NCBI GenBank assembly: GCA_964593865.1
Contig: CAZQKE010000120.1
Span: 4,268 to 68,267 of the forward strand
From: CAZQKE01 sp964593865
GTDB lineage: Bacteria > Chloroflexota > Anaerolineae > JAAYZQ01
Length of the DNA: 64,000 nt
Reading direction: 5' to 3'
Shown: positions 38,369 through 46,679 of the stretch, in pieces
How the letters are laid out: the number at the start of each line of letters is the position of its first letter
Numbering within the stretch: the stretch's first letter is position 1
Position numbers and translations under genes: made by a program
Notes under the pieces: model-generated
Told to the model about the DNA's origin: nothing
The model's database searches: none
The model's input: only the letters and a program-made list of their open reading frames with translations

Positions 38369-39448
38369 TCATCTCTCCATCGCCTCGGCCACGGCAGGCA
38401 AATGGTGGGCGCAAGCCCGCACCAATCCCCAGCAACCGGCCATCATCATATCGCCGTGCGGCACGGCAAGGTAAGGATGCAAAGGCGAATCGGCCAACAG
38501 TCCTCGGCGCGGGCCGGTGACGGCCACAAAATCAAGGGGGGCCGGGGTGGGGTCCATCACCAGCGCACCGTGACCGTGGTCGGCAAAGAGCTCCTCGTGG
38601 GAAATCGTCCCTGCAACCAGTTGCTCCAACAAGCCCTCCAGCTTCGCCCGGTCTAGCAAGCCGGTGTGGTGCTCAAACAGTCCGGCAACGGTCCCATCGC
38701 GCAGGTGGAAAGCCAGGGTATGCATGTTGCCTATGTTGACGATGACCGCTTGCCGTCCATGACGCACGTTGGGGTCTTCCAACGCACCCAAGACGGCCGC
38801 CGGAGCGGTATCCATGACGACCAGGGGGCGGCCGGAGGGGACGGTAGAGGCAACGGCCTGCAGGCGGGTCATGGCGGGGGGGATGTCTCGGCGGAGGAAA
38901 GAGAAGGCGACCAATCCTGCCCCGCTTCCGATGCGTTCGGCCAGATATTGGAAACGGAAGAGCCGATCGCTGACGCCGGGAGGCGCGGCTCCGTGGTCAA
39001 AAACGGCCACGGCCAAGACATCTACCGCATCCAGGTCTACACCAAAAGCGGCGAAGGCGCGGGATAGGGCATGATAGTCAAAATCGCGCATCCGCAAGCG
39101 TCGGATCCCCTGCATGGCACGGGCTTCATCCTCGCCGACGACGATCACGCCCCAACTTTGCACCCGGTCCAGATCATCGTCAAAGGTGCGTGCGGCGTCG
39201 GGGGTGGCAAAAAGGCGTCGGCCGGCCTTCAGATGTTCTTTGGCCGCCCAGCTGCACGGCCCACCGCCCATCGTGACGCCGGTCAGCAACAGGTCCTCGC
39301 CCTTCTGGGTCGCGGAACGGATCGCTTGGGCCAGCAAGCGGGTGGGAGAGGGCATCACCATTTTGAGGGCGTTTTCCGGTTCCCTTTTCGTGTCAAAAAG
39401 CAGGATGTCTTGGGTTCCCGTGCCGATGTCTACGGCTAGAATCTGCAT
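38369..39448 (-). CDS. DUF1786 actin-like ATPase (ASKHA fold)
   Basis: A 359-residue protein of the DUF1786 type with an actin/HSP70/sugar-kinase fold. The N-terminal phosphate-1 motif is VDIGTGTQDILLFD, a second motif VVMDTAPAAVLGAL appears near residue 220, and VIVNIGNMHTLAF is the third phosphate-binding segment. Such genes are annotated as pyruvate formate-lyase-activating-enzyme-associated, with no proven function. TGAGG precedes the chosen ATG; the start lies 21 nt after the queG stop. Operon with queG is likely. Confidence 0.8.
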   Translation of the reverse strand: MQILAVDIGTGTQDILLFDTKREPENALKMVMPSPTRLLAQAIRSATQKGEDLLLTGVTMGGGPCSWAAKEHLKAGRRLFATPDAARTFDDDLDRVQSWGVIVVGEDEARAMQGIRRLRMRDFDYHALSRAFAAFGVDLDAVDVLAVAVFDHGAAPPGVSDRLFRFQYLAERIGSGAGLVAFSFLRRDIPPAMTRLQAVASTVPSGRPLVVMDTAPAAVLGALEDPNVRHGRQAVIVNIGNMHTLAFHLRDGTVAGLFEHHTGLLDRAKLEGLLEQLVAGTISHEELFADHGHGALVMDPTPAPLDFVAVTGPRRGLLADSPLHPYLAVPHGDMMMAGCWGLVRACAHHLPAVAEAMER

Positions 39449-39469
39449 TGCGACCTCAAACCTTTTCAC

Positions 39470-40507
39470 TCATAGGCCGATCCTCGCCAACGCCCAAGCT
39501 GCATGTTCCCGGATCAGCGGCTCCGGATCGTGCAGGGCACGGCGCAGGACGGGGATCGCCGCCGGATCGCCCCAATTGCCCAGGGCTACGGCCACATTGC
39601 GCAACAGGCCGCGTCGCTTGGCCCGCTTGATGGGGGAGCCGTGGAAGAGACGACGGAATCCGGCGTCGTCCAGCTCCATCAACTGCACCAAAGGAGGGGC
39701 CAAGAGTTCGGCGCGGGGCCGGAACGCCGCGTCGTCGGTGGGGCGGGCAAACCGTCGGTTCCAGGGACAGACCTCTTGGCAGATGTCACATCCGAAAATA
39801 CGGTTGCCCAACAAAGGCCGCATCTCATCGGGGATGGGACCTTTGTTCTCGACGGTTAGATAGGAGATGCAACGCCGGGCGTCCAGCCGGTAGGGCGCGA
39901 TCAAGGCCCCCGTAGGGCAAGCATCCAGACAACGGGTGCATTTCCCACAGCCGCCCTTTCTCCCTGCGGCGACCGACGTCGGAATCTCCACCGTAAGCAG
40001 CAGCTCCCCCAAAAAGAGCCAGGAACCCAAGCCGGGGTGGATCAGGTTGGTGTTCTTGCCGATGAATCCCAGCCCGGCCTCCACGGCCATCGCCCGTTCC
40101 AAGAGAGGGCCGGTGTCCACATAGGCGCGACCGACCACGGCGTGCCCCACCTGCTCTTCAATCAGTTCCGCCAGACGGCGCAAGCGGGCCAAGAGGATGT
40201 CATGATAGTCGTCGCCCCAGGCATAGCGGGAGATGCAACCCCGCGAAGGGTCACCGGAGCAATCCGGCGATGCGGTGAGATAGTTGACGGCCACGACGAT
40301 TACGGTGCGGACGCCGGGTAAGATGCGGTTCAGGTCGGCCCGTTTGGCCACGGCATCGGGGCGGGCCAGGTAGCCCATCTCCCCGTGGTAGCCCTGGGCA
40401 AGCCATTCGCGGTAGCGGTCGTAGGTATCCGGGGGGCGGGCCGCGATGATGCCGACCAAGTCAAACCCCAGGGAGAGGGCTTGGCGCATGACCATTTGGG
40501 CGTCCAA
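39470..40507 (-). CDS. queG: Epoxyqueuosine reductase
   Basis: A 345-residue QueG, which reduces epoxyqueuosine to queuosine in tRNA using cobalamin and two [4Fe-4S] clusters. Two cluster motifs are present (GGCGKCTRCLDACP and GCDICQEVCP); the conserved VDTGPLLERAMAVEAGLGFIGKNT region and a short C-terminal HEAT-like repeat (about 285-345) complete the family layout. Start: a TTG with GGAGG 5 nt upstream was preferred to the ATG four codons later (40495), which has no site. No other queuosine gene is nearby. Confidence 0.93.
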   Translation of the reverse strand: MDAQMVMRQALSLGFDLVGIIAARPPDTYDRYREWLAQGYHGEMGYLARPDAVAKRADLNRILPGVRTVIVVAVNYLTASPDCSGDPSRGCISRYAWGDDYHDILLARLRRLAELIEEQVGHAVVGRAYVDTGPLLERAMAVEAGLGFIGKNTNLIHPGLGSWLFLGELLLTVEIPTSVAAGRKGGCGKCTRCLDACPTGALIAPYRLDARRCISYLTVENKGPIPDEMRPLLGNRIFGCDICQEVCPWNRRFARPTDDAAFRPRAELLAPPLVQLMELDDAGFRRLFHGSPIKRAKRRGLLRNVAVALGNWGDPAAIPVLRRALHDPEPLIREHAAWALARIGL

Positions 40508-40545
40508 CAGGACCTCCTGGAGGCCGACAAAAGTATCCTGCAGAT

Positions 40546-40569
40546 GACGCCCCGCCCTGGCGGGGCGTC
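40546..40569 (-). terminator. Hairpin between lipoprotein gene and queG
   Basis: GACGCCCCGCC (40546-40556) pairs perfectly with GGCGGGGCGTC (40559-40569). It lies 41 nt after the lipoprotein stop on the minus strand. A TTTT occurs some 15 nt further on, not directly after the stem, so termination efficiency is uncertain. Confidence 0.45.
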
Positions 40570-40609
40570 CCGGCAAGGATAGGCTCTTTGGTCAAGAACG
40601 CCCAGAGTG

Positions 40610-41560
40610 CTAGTGGGGTGGAGAGATGGTAATCGGGGCGTTGACGTCGTACAGGTCGTAAACCAGGTTTAGCGTCCCGCTGGACGTATAGGCGCCGTAA
40701 TAGGTTCCGTGGCCGTTCATCGTCAGGCGGACCACGTAGCCCCCGTCCTTGGCAGCCCAGATGTCGCCCTGGGCGTCGGTCATAGCCGCTTCGGCCTGCA
40801 TGTTGCTCACGTTATACACATAGTGCTTGCACGGGATGCCGTTGACCGTCTCGTCGGGCATTACCCGTTGGGCCTGTTGGACATACGGCAGCAATTCCCC
40901 CACACCTACCACCTGCCCGCCGTATTCGGCTTCCAGCTGGGAAGCAGGGACCGGAACCCAGGGACGGCGCCCTACCTTGACCCACGCCTTATTGCCGATC
41001 AGGATAACCTCCACTTGGTTGCTGGGGAGTTGGGAGGCTGCCTGGCCTTCCACCCGCAGGATGGAATGCAGGGCCGTGGGGTTGGTAGTGACTTCGCCTT
41101 CATAGGTTACCTTGCTGTGCACCCCTGCCGTATCCCCCACAAAATCCAGCGTGACCCGCTGGCGGAAGCTGCTCAGGGTGGTGACGCTCTGTTCCCATGC
41201 ACCGGGATCAAAGGTGTAGAATTCTTCCAGCACTTCGGCAGCTTGGGTGGGCGGTGGGGGAGGCGGAGGTTGGGTGGGAGCGGCTTCCGCCGTCGGAGGC
41301 GGTGCAGTCGTGGGGGCTTCCGTCGGAGGCGGCGCAACCGTAGGCTCTGCCGGGGCTGCTGCTTCCGTAGGCAAAGCTGTGGGCTGCTCGGCGGGCCGGG
41401 TGGGCGCGGCTGCCACCGGTGTAGCCGTCGGTTGTGCTGCTGCATCCTCCGTCCCCTGGCCCTCAATGTGGATCTGAATGTCCACATCGCGTTCGCCGCC
41501 GCAGCCGACCAGGATGGCGGTCAGCAGCAAGATCAAGACCATCAATACCGTTCTACGCAT
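40610..41560 (-). CDS. Secreted lipoprotein, LolA/LppX-like fold
   Basis: A 316-residue lipoprotein with the lipobox LVGC (C20). A long Pro/Thr/Ala-rich linker (about 36-108) is followed by a C-terminal beta-rich domain (about 110-316) that has the pattern of LppX/LprAFG/LolA-like lipid carriers (VEVILIGNKAWVKVGRRPWV; GIPCKHYVYNV). Probably anchored outside the membrane to carry a lipid or hydrophobic ligand; this is inference from fold pattern. AGGAGAG precedes the ATG. Confidence 0.75.
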   Translation of the reverse strand: MRRTVLMVLILLLTAILVGCGGERDVDIQIHIEGQGTEDAAAQPTATPVAAAPTRPAEQPTALPTEAAAPAEPTVAPPPTEAPTTAPPPTAEAAPTQPPPPPPPTQAAEVLEEFYTFDPGAWEQSVTTLSSFRQRVTLDFVGDTAGVHSKVTYEGEVTTNPTALHSILRVEGQAASQLPSNQVEVILIGNKAWVKVGRRPWVPVPASQLEAEYGGQVVGVGELLPYVQQAQRVMPDETVNGIPCKHYVYNVSNMQAEAAMTDAQGDIWAAKDGGYVVRLTMNGHGTYYGAYTSSGTLNLVYDLYDVNAPITISPPH

Positions 41561-41589
41561 GACACACTCTCCTAAAAAAGATGCAGGAC

Positions 41590-41618
41590 ATTATACCACA
41601 GACCACGCGCAGCGGTAA
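41590..41618 (-). promoter_or_regulatory. Promoter of the lipoprotein gene
   Basis: Minus strand: TTACCG (41613-41618), 17-nt spacer, TATAAT (41590-41595). The -10 is perfect, the -35 weak (3 of 6). It lies about 30 nt before the lipoprotein ATG. Confidence 0.6.
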
Positions 41619-41851
41619 AAGGGGGAGGAACGTTCGCGGGAGGACAAACACCCGGAATGCGGACAAGCACATATACCGTCTCCCACTCCGGTCCCACGAC
41701 AGAGGCACCGAGAGCATGGGGAGAAACCGCTCAAAGTCCCCTGTTTTCCAATGATCCCCGCGCTCCTGTAGGGTGGGATCTTCAAAGGCGTCTATTTTGC
41801 CCACGGAATGGACGGACGGCGGGATGCCCTGCAATCACAACGGACCGCAAC

Positions 41852-41880
41852 TTGGCAACGCCCCTCCTTTGTGCTACAAT
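41852..41880 (+). promoter_or_regulatory. Promoter of the PqqD/radical SAM operon
   Basis: TTGGCA (41852-41857), 17-nt spacer, TACAAT (41875-41880): 10 of 12 consensus positions. The transcript would begin near 41887 and have a leader of about 150 nt containing a GC hairpin and repeat copy B. Confidence 0.75.
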
Positions 41881-41941
41881 ACCCTTCAATCCCAAGAGGC
41901 GGACCGACCCGCGGCGCTGCGCCGCGGGCGGTGGCGACACA

Positions 41942-42013
41942 AACCGCGATTTCCTTTGCGCATGTCCGGAGGCTTGCGCCGGCGGGCCGGGCACTTTCTG
42001 TGGACGACCCGCC
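41942..42013. repeat. Intergenic repeat element (copy B)
   Basis: Matches copy A (7463-7543): AACCGCGATTTCCT then TGCGCA, CGGGCCGG and GGACGACCCGC in the same order, with small gaps. Both copies stand shortly upstream of a plus-strand gene with a strong ribosome-binding site. Confidence 0.5.
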
Positions 42014-42036
42014 ATCTGCGAAGAAGGAGAGATGCC

Positions 42037-42345
42037 GTGACCGAACAAGAGGCCAAACGATTCTTGGCTAACCCCGACGTTTCATGCCGGGAAGAAGGCC
42101 CCGATGAAGGGGCCATCCTTTTCAACCCGGATACCGATGCTATCCTGGTCATCAACCCCGTGGGGCTGCTGATCTGGCGGGCGTTGGAAAGGCAACCCCA
42201 TACGATAGAGAGCCTTGTGGCCGTCCTGCAAGAACAGTGCGAAGATGTGCCCACCGACCGGGTGGCCGCCGATGTCGAAGCGTTCCTCCAATCCCTCTTG
42301 CCGGGCGGTTTTGTCGGCGAGGTGTTGGAGGACGAGACCGCATGA
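42037..42345 (+). CDS. PqqD-family peptide chaperone (ScmD-like)
   Basis: A 102-residue PqqD-like protein: GAILFNPDTDAILVINPVGLLIWRAL and a C-terminal winged-helix (DVEAFLQSLLPGGFVGEV). PqqD domains hold the leader of a ribosomally made peptide for a radical SAM enzyme. Start is GTG with AAGGAGA 8 nt upstream. It overlaps the first radical SAM gene by 4 nt (ATGA). The D-E-F order resembles the SynChlorMet cassette. Confidence 0.85.
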   Translation: MTEQEAKRFLANPDVSCREEGPDEGAILFNPDTDAILVINPVGLLIWRALERQPHTIESLVAVLQEQCEDVPTDRVAADVEAFLQSLLPGGFVGEVLEDETA

Positions 42346-43499
42346 TGACAGGGCAACAACTCCCTACGCTGCCGCGGATACCCCTGCCCACGGAGGTTGA
42401 AATCGCCCTCACCGGGCGTTGTAATCTGCACTGCCAGTACTGTTTCTACAACGACGAGATGGTAGCCCGGCAGGACCAACCTACCCATGTCTGGTTGGCC
42501 TTCTTTGAGGAGCTGAGCCGATTGGCCGTCCGGAGGGTGACGCTCACAGGGGGAGAAGTCTTTACCCGGCAGGATTTTTGGGAACTGGTGGACGGCATCA
42601 TTGCCAACAAGATGCGCTACAGCATCCTCAGTAACGGCACGCTCATTGATGAAAAGACGCTGGCCCGATTCCAAGTGGGCAAACGCCGGCTGCGCCTGGA
42701 TTCAATCCAGATCTCCATCGACGGCTCTCGCGCCGAGATACACAACCTCAGCCGCCCCAATAGCTTCGACCGTGCCCTACGCGGTTTGCGGCTGCTCAAA
42801 GAAGCCGGGTTCCCGGTCACGGTGCGCACGACCATCAACAAACACAACCTGCACGACCTGGAAAACATTGCCAAACTGCTGCTGGAGGATGTAGGGTTAC
42901 CATCCTTTAGCACCAACGAAGCAATGCCCATGGGGGCAGGATGCGATAACCAGAAGAGCATCACCCTCACGGCCGCGGAGAAGCTAGAAGCCATGCGTAC
43001 CATGCAACGCCTGCTCCAACGCTACCCCGGTCGTTTGCAGGCCAGCGCAGGGCCACAGAGCAAGCTCAAGATGTATGCCGATATGGAACGCGCCCGCCGG
43101 ACGGGAGAAAGCGTTTCGGCCTATACGAGCGGTCATCTGACCGCCTGCGGTTGCATCTTTTCCAAACTGGGCGTGCTGCACGACGGGACCATCGTTCCCT
43201 GCCACGTCCTCCACCAACTCCACCTGGGGCATATCACGACCGATTCGTTGGAAGAGATCTGGCACACCCATCCCATCATCCAGGCCATGCGCCAACGACG
43301 CAGTATCCCCATGCGCCAAGTCCCCGGCTGCACCGGTTGCGAATGGGCCGACTATTGCAACGGTAGCTGCCCCGGCTTGGCCTACGAGCTGACCGGCGAG
43401 CTGAACCGGGCCAATCCAGAAGATTGCTACCGCCGCTTCCTACGCGAAACGGGAGTCACCGACGCCGAAAAGTTCTGGCTGACGCCGCCGGGGACCTGA
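42342..43499 (+). CDS. Radical SAM/SPASM peptide-modifying enzyme 1 (ScmE-like)
   Basis: A 385-residue radical SAM enzyme with CNLHCQYC (C27, C31, C34) for the SAM-binding cluster, LTGGEVFTRQDFW, and a SPASM domain with about seven Cys in the last 110 residues (CGCIFS, VPCHV, CTGCEWADYCNGSC, ECYRR-type DCYRR). SPASM enzymes next to PqqD proteins make crosslinks or other changes in RiPP precursors. The gene is translationally coupled to the PqqD gene. No precursor peptide is evident beside it. Confidence 0.9.
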   Translation: MMTGQQLPTLPRIPLPTEVEIALTGRCNLHCQYCFYNDEMVARQDQPTHVWLAFFEELSRLAVRRVTLTGGEVFTRQDFWELVDGIIANKMRYSILSNGTLIDEKTLARFQVGKRRLRLDSIQISIDGSRAEIHNLSRPNSFDRALRGLRLLKEAGFPVTVRTTINKHNLHDLENIAKLLLEDVGLPSFSTNEAMPMGAGCDNQKSITLTAAEKLEAMRTMQRLLQRYPGRLQASAGPQSKLKMYADMERARRTGESVSAYTSGHLTACGCIFSKLGVLHDGTIVPCHVLHQLHLGHITTDSLEEIWHTHPIIQAMRQRRSIPMRQVPGCTGCEWADYCNGSCPGLAYELTGELNRANPEDCYRRFLRETGVTDAEKFWLTPPGT

Positions 43500-43525
43500 C
43501 ACTTGCAGGAGCGAAATAACCGACC

Positions 43526-44671
43526 ATGTCTTGCGAAAAGGAAATTGTCGTTCCGGTCCGAGATCTCTCTACATCCCACCTAAACCTGCCCCCCGGCGTC
43601 CCGCCTTTGTCCGCCCTCTACCTGTATGCCTCCGGCTCCTGCAATCTGGCCTGCCGCCACTGCTGGATCACCCCCGAATACATCGGCTTTGAGCCGGGGG
43701 AGCATGTCGCCCCCGGCCAGCACGTACCGTTGGAATATGTGGACAAAGCCATTCGGCAGGGAAAGCCGCTGGGGCTGCAAGCCATCAAACTCACCGGGGG
43801 CGAACCAACCCTGCATCCCCGGTTCCGCGATCTGGTGAACCTGATCGCTCAGGCCGATCTGAGAATTCTGTTAGAAACCAACGGCACGCTGATTGACGAC
43901 GACCTGGCCGCCTTTCTTAGAGACACGCCCCAACTCACCTTCGTTTCGGTCAGCCTGGACGGAGCCGACGCGACCACCCACGACACCATGCGCTCCGTCG
44001 AGGGAAGTTTCCAACGGGCCATAGAAGGCATCAAAGCCCTGGTCAAGGTCGGCTTCCGTCCCCAGGTGATTTGTAGCCTGCACAAAGGCAACATTGATCA
44101 GGTGGACGACCTCATCGCCCTGGCCGAAGAGCTAGGTTGCGGCTCGGTCAAATTCAACCTGATCCAAGAGATGGGCAGAGGCGAGCAATTCTTCGCCCGG
44201 CAAGGGCTAAGCATTCAAGAATGCATTGCCGAGAACGAACGCATAGAGCGTCAGGTCATCCCCCGCAGCAAAATAGACATCTATTTTGACATTCCCCTTG
44301 CCTTCCGCCCGCTCACCCGCCTTCTTCGGGGTGATACCAGCCACTGCGGCATCTTGACCATTTTGGGGCTGCTATCAAGCGGCGAACTTTCGTTATGCGG
44401 AATAGGGGAGACCGTTCCGGAGCTGATCTACGGGCATATCGCCTACGACGACCTGTACGACGTGTGGTGTGAAAATCCGGGCCTTGTCGCCTTGCGGGAG
44501 CAGATCCCGGCCCGGCTGGAGGGTGTCTGCGCCCAATGCCTCCATCGGGCACTGTGTTTGGGCACCTGTGTAGCCCACAACTACCACGCTTCCGGTCGGC
44601 TCACCGCACCTTACCGTTTCTGCCAAGAAGCCGATGATCTGGGTCTCTTTCCCGTCTCGCGCAAGAAATAA
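43526..44671 (+). CDS. Radical SAM/SPASM enzyme 2 (ScmF-like)
   Basis: A 381-residue radical SAM protein with CNLACRHCWITP (C39, C43, C46), KLTGGEPTLHP and a Cys-rich C-terminal part (HCGIL, LCGIGE, CAQCLHRALCLGTC, FCQEAD) consistent with SPASM or twitch clusters. The CRHCWITP wording closely resembles ScmF of the SynChlorMet cassette, as I recall it. It follows the first radical SAM gene by 26 nt. Confidence 0.9.
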   Translation: MSCEKEIVVPVRDLSTSHLNLPPGVPPLSALYLYASGSCNLACRHCWITPEYIGFEPGEHVAPGQHVPLEYVDKAIRQGKPLGLQAIKLTGGEPTLHPRFRDLVNLIAQADLRILLETNGTLIDDDLAAFLRDTPQLTFVSVSLDGADATTHDTMRSVEGSFQRAIEGIKALVKVGFRPQVICSLHKGNIDQVDDLIALAEELGCGSVKFNLIQEMGRGEQFFARQGLSIQECIAENERIERQVIPRSKIDIYFDIPLAFRPLTRLLRGDTSHCGILTILGLLSSGELSLCGIGETVPELIYGHIAYDDLYDVWCENPGLVALREQIPARLEGVCAQCLHRALCLGTCVAHNYHASGRLTAPYRFCQEADDLGLFPVSRKK

Positions 44672-44713
44672 CGGTGGTTACCAACCTGCTGCAAGATCCT
44701 TCGGAGTGGGACG

Positions 44714-46018
44714 TTGAACGAGCAATGTCCGCTGAGTGAGCGGGAACTGGAAATCGTACAGTTACTGGCCACGGGGGCCACAAACCAACAGATTGCGCAG
44801 CAGCTGGTCATCAGTGTCAATACCGTCAAGGTGCACCTGCGCAATATCTACGCCAAGTTGGATGTTAGCTCACGGACCGAAGCAACGATGGTTGCCGTGC
44901 GGGCCGGTTGGGTGAGCGTGCCGGGAGCAGAGAAAGAGGAACAAGCCCCGGCAGAGCCGGAACCTCGCCCCGCTCCATCCCCCTTGCCCGACCTGGGCCG
45001 CTGGCCTCCGGTCTCGGTCCCCAAGCGGGTTGCATTGGCAACGGCGATCATCATCGCCTTGCTGTTCGCCTTTTTACCCCCCGTGTTGCAGAGCGAAGAG
45101 GACATCGCCGATCCCTTTGGCGGTGTCTTTCCCACCGAGGCCATCGGGGCTACCTCCGGCCGCTGGCACACCCGCGCCCAGATGCCCACCCCTCGCACCG
45201 ACCTGGCCGTAGTTGCCTACGACGGCCTGGTCTATGCCATCGGCGGGGTGAGCAACGACGGCGTGACGGCCAAAGTGGAAACCTACGATCCCCAAACCGA
45301 CACCTGGACAACGCGTCACCCCAAACCAACGCCGGTTGGGTTCATCTCCGCAGCCGTTATAGAAGGCAAGATCTACGTGCCCGGTGGCATCTCTGCCGAT
45401 CTCGCCCCCCAGACCGTGCTAGAAGTCTACGACCCGGCTACCGACACTTGGGCACAGCGTGCCCCTTTGCCGTTGCCCTTAGGGGCTTACGGCTTGGCCG
45501 TGCTGGGAGGGAAGCTATACCTTTTCGGCGGCAACGACGGGGAGCAATATGTGGATTCCGTCCTGGTTTATGATCCGGAGACCGACACCTGGGAAAAGGC
45601 GACCTCAATGGATCAAGCCAGGGGGTTCTTGAGCGTCGCTGCCGTGGAAGATCGGCTTTATGTGGCAGGCGGCTACGACGGCACGACCGAATTCCGCCGC
45701 CTGGACGCTTACAATCCTACAACCGACACCTGGGTCACCCTTTCGCCGATGGAAGTAGGCCGGGGGGGACTGGCCCTGGTTCCCGTGCGGCAGCGGTTAT
45801 ACGCCATCGGCGGCGGCATGACCGAGTACTTGGCGTTCAACGAGACCTATGACATTCGTCTGGATGCTTGGCAGCGTATCGAAACTCCCCTCAGCGGTCA
45901 ATGGCGGGGGCTAGGGGCCGCCTTCGTCTACCCCTACATCTATGCCATCGGCGGTTGGCATGAAGGTCCTCTGAGCGCAAACGAAGCCTACCAAGCTCTC
46001 TTTATCGTCATACCCTAA
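44714..46018 (+). CDS. LuxR-type DNA-binding protein with membrane anchor and Kelch propeller
   Basis: A 434-residue protein. Residues 6-68 are a LuxR/GerE helix-turn-helix (LSERELEIVQLLATGATNQQIAQQL ... STNTVKVHL-like VNTVKVHLRNIYAKLDV). A Pro/Glu-rich linker follows (about 72-95), then one membrane segment (about 105-125), then five or six Kelch repeats (about 160-434) with recurring YDP.TDTW and IGG motifs. The propeller would be outside the membrane and the DNA-binding domain inside, making a one-component transmembrane regulator. Start is TTG, 42 nt after the second radical SAM gene, so it may control or serve the RiPP cassette. Confidence 0.88.
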   Translation: MNEQCPLSERELEIVQLLATGATNQQIAQQLVISVNTVKVHLRNIYAKLDVSSRTEATMVAVRAGWVSVPGAEKEEQAPAEPEPRPAPSPLPDLGRWPPVSVPKRVALATAIIIALLFAFLPPVLQSEEDIADPFGGVFPTEAIGATSGRWHTRAQMPTPRTDLAVVAYDGLVYAIGGVSNDGVTAKVETYDPQTDTWTTRHPKPTPVGFISAAVIEGKIYVPGGISADLAPQTVLEVYDPATDTWAQRAPLPLPLGAYGLAVLGGKLYLFGGNDGEQYVDSVLVYDPETDTWEKATSMDQARGFLSVAAVEDRLYVAGGYDGTTEFRRLDAYNPTTDTWVTLSPMEVGRGGLALVPVRQRLYAIGGGMTEYLAFNETYDIRLDAWQRIETPLSGQWRGLGAAFVYPYIYAIGGWHEGPLSANEAYQALFIVIP

Positions 46019-46269
46019 AAGTCACCGAACTCCGGCGCACCGCCGAGGAGGAACATCCCGGTCGGCTTGCGCCGTACGGGCGATCTGGGTCATCCCTTTC
46101 GGACCGGCGGCCGGACATATCGGCGCACCCGTGCCCAATTCGTGGACGCCAAACATGCCTGCACGCGGCGAAGGCAACCGGAGCCGCCGCGTACGGAATC
46201 CCAAAAACAGACGGGCGGGTGAAAGCCCGGCTTCCATCCGCCCGCTGCATTCCTCCGCAACACCCCGGA

Positions 46270-46668
46270 TCAACGTTTTGTGTACTGGGGTGCTTTTCTG
46301 GCCCGCTTGAGGCCCGGTTTCTTGCGCTCTTTTTCCCTGGGATCGCGGGTTAGGTATCCGGCACGGCGCAAGGTGCGGCGCAGATCGGGATTGACGACCA
46401 GCAGAGCGCGGGCAACGCCGTGGCGGATCGCTTCCGCCTGGCCGGTGATCCCCCCGCCTTTGACCAGAACCGAAACGTTGAACCGCTTTTCGTTATCGGT
46501 CAGTTTTAGGGGGGCCAACACACTCAACCGATCCTGGGGGCGACCGAAATAGACATCCAGCTCCTTGCCGTTGACAATCACCTGACCGTCGCCGGGGTAC
46601 AAGCGCACCCGCGCCGTCGCCCGTTTGCGTCGTCCCACCGCCTCATAGTAGCGAACATCCTCGGACAT
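46270..46668 (-). CDS. rpsI: 30S ribosomal protein S9
   Basis: A 132-residue S9 with YEAVGRRKRATARVRLYPGDG at the start, GGGITGQAEAIRHGVARAL in the middle and the basic C-terminal tail ending in APQYTKR, which reaches the P-site tRNA. Last gene of the ribosomal cluster, 11 nt after rplM. Confidence 0.97.
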   Translation of the reverse strand: MSEDVRYYEAVGRRKRATARVRLYPGDGQVIVNGKELDVYFGRPQDRLSVLAPLKLTDNEKRFNVSVLVKGGGITGQAEAIRHGVARALLVVNPDLRRTLRRAGYLTRDPREKERKKPGLKRARKAPQYTKR

Positions 46669-46679
46669 TGATCCTCCCC

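Larger units (their letters stand above)
41561..42036. other. Divergent intergenic region between lipoprotein and PqqD operons
   Basis: About 475 nt containing a promoter for each direction, an 11-mer CACCGAGAGCA (41706), a GC hairpin CCCGCGGCG/CGCCGCGGG in the PqqD leader (about 41908-41929), and repeat copy B (41942-42013). A Cys-rich frame (41657-42040) also crosses it; it is discussed as a finding and not called as a gene. Confidence 0.55.
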
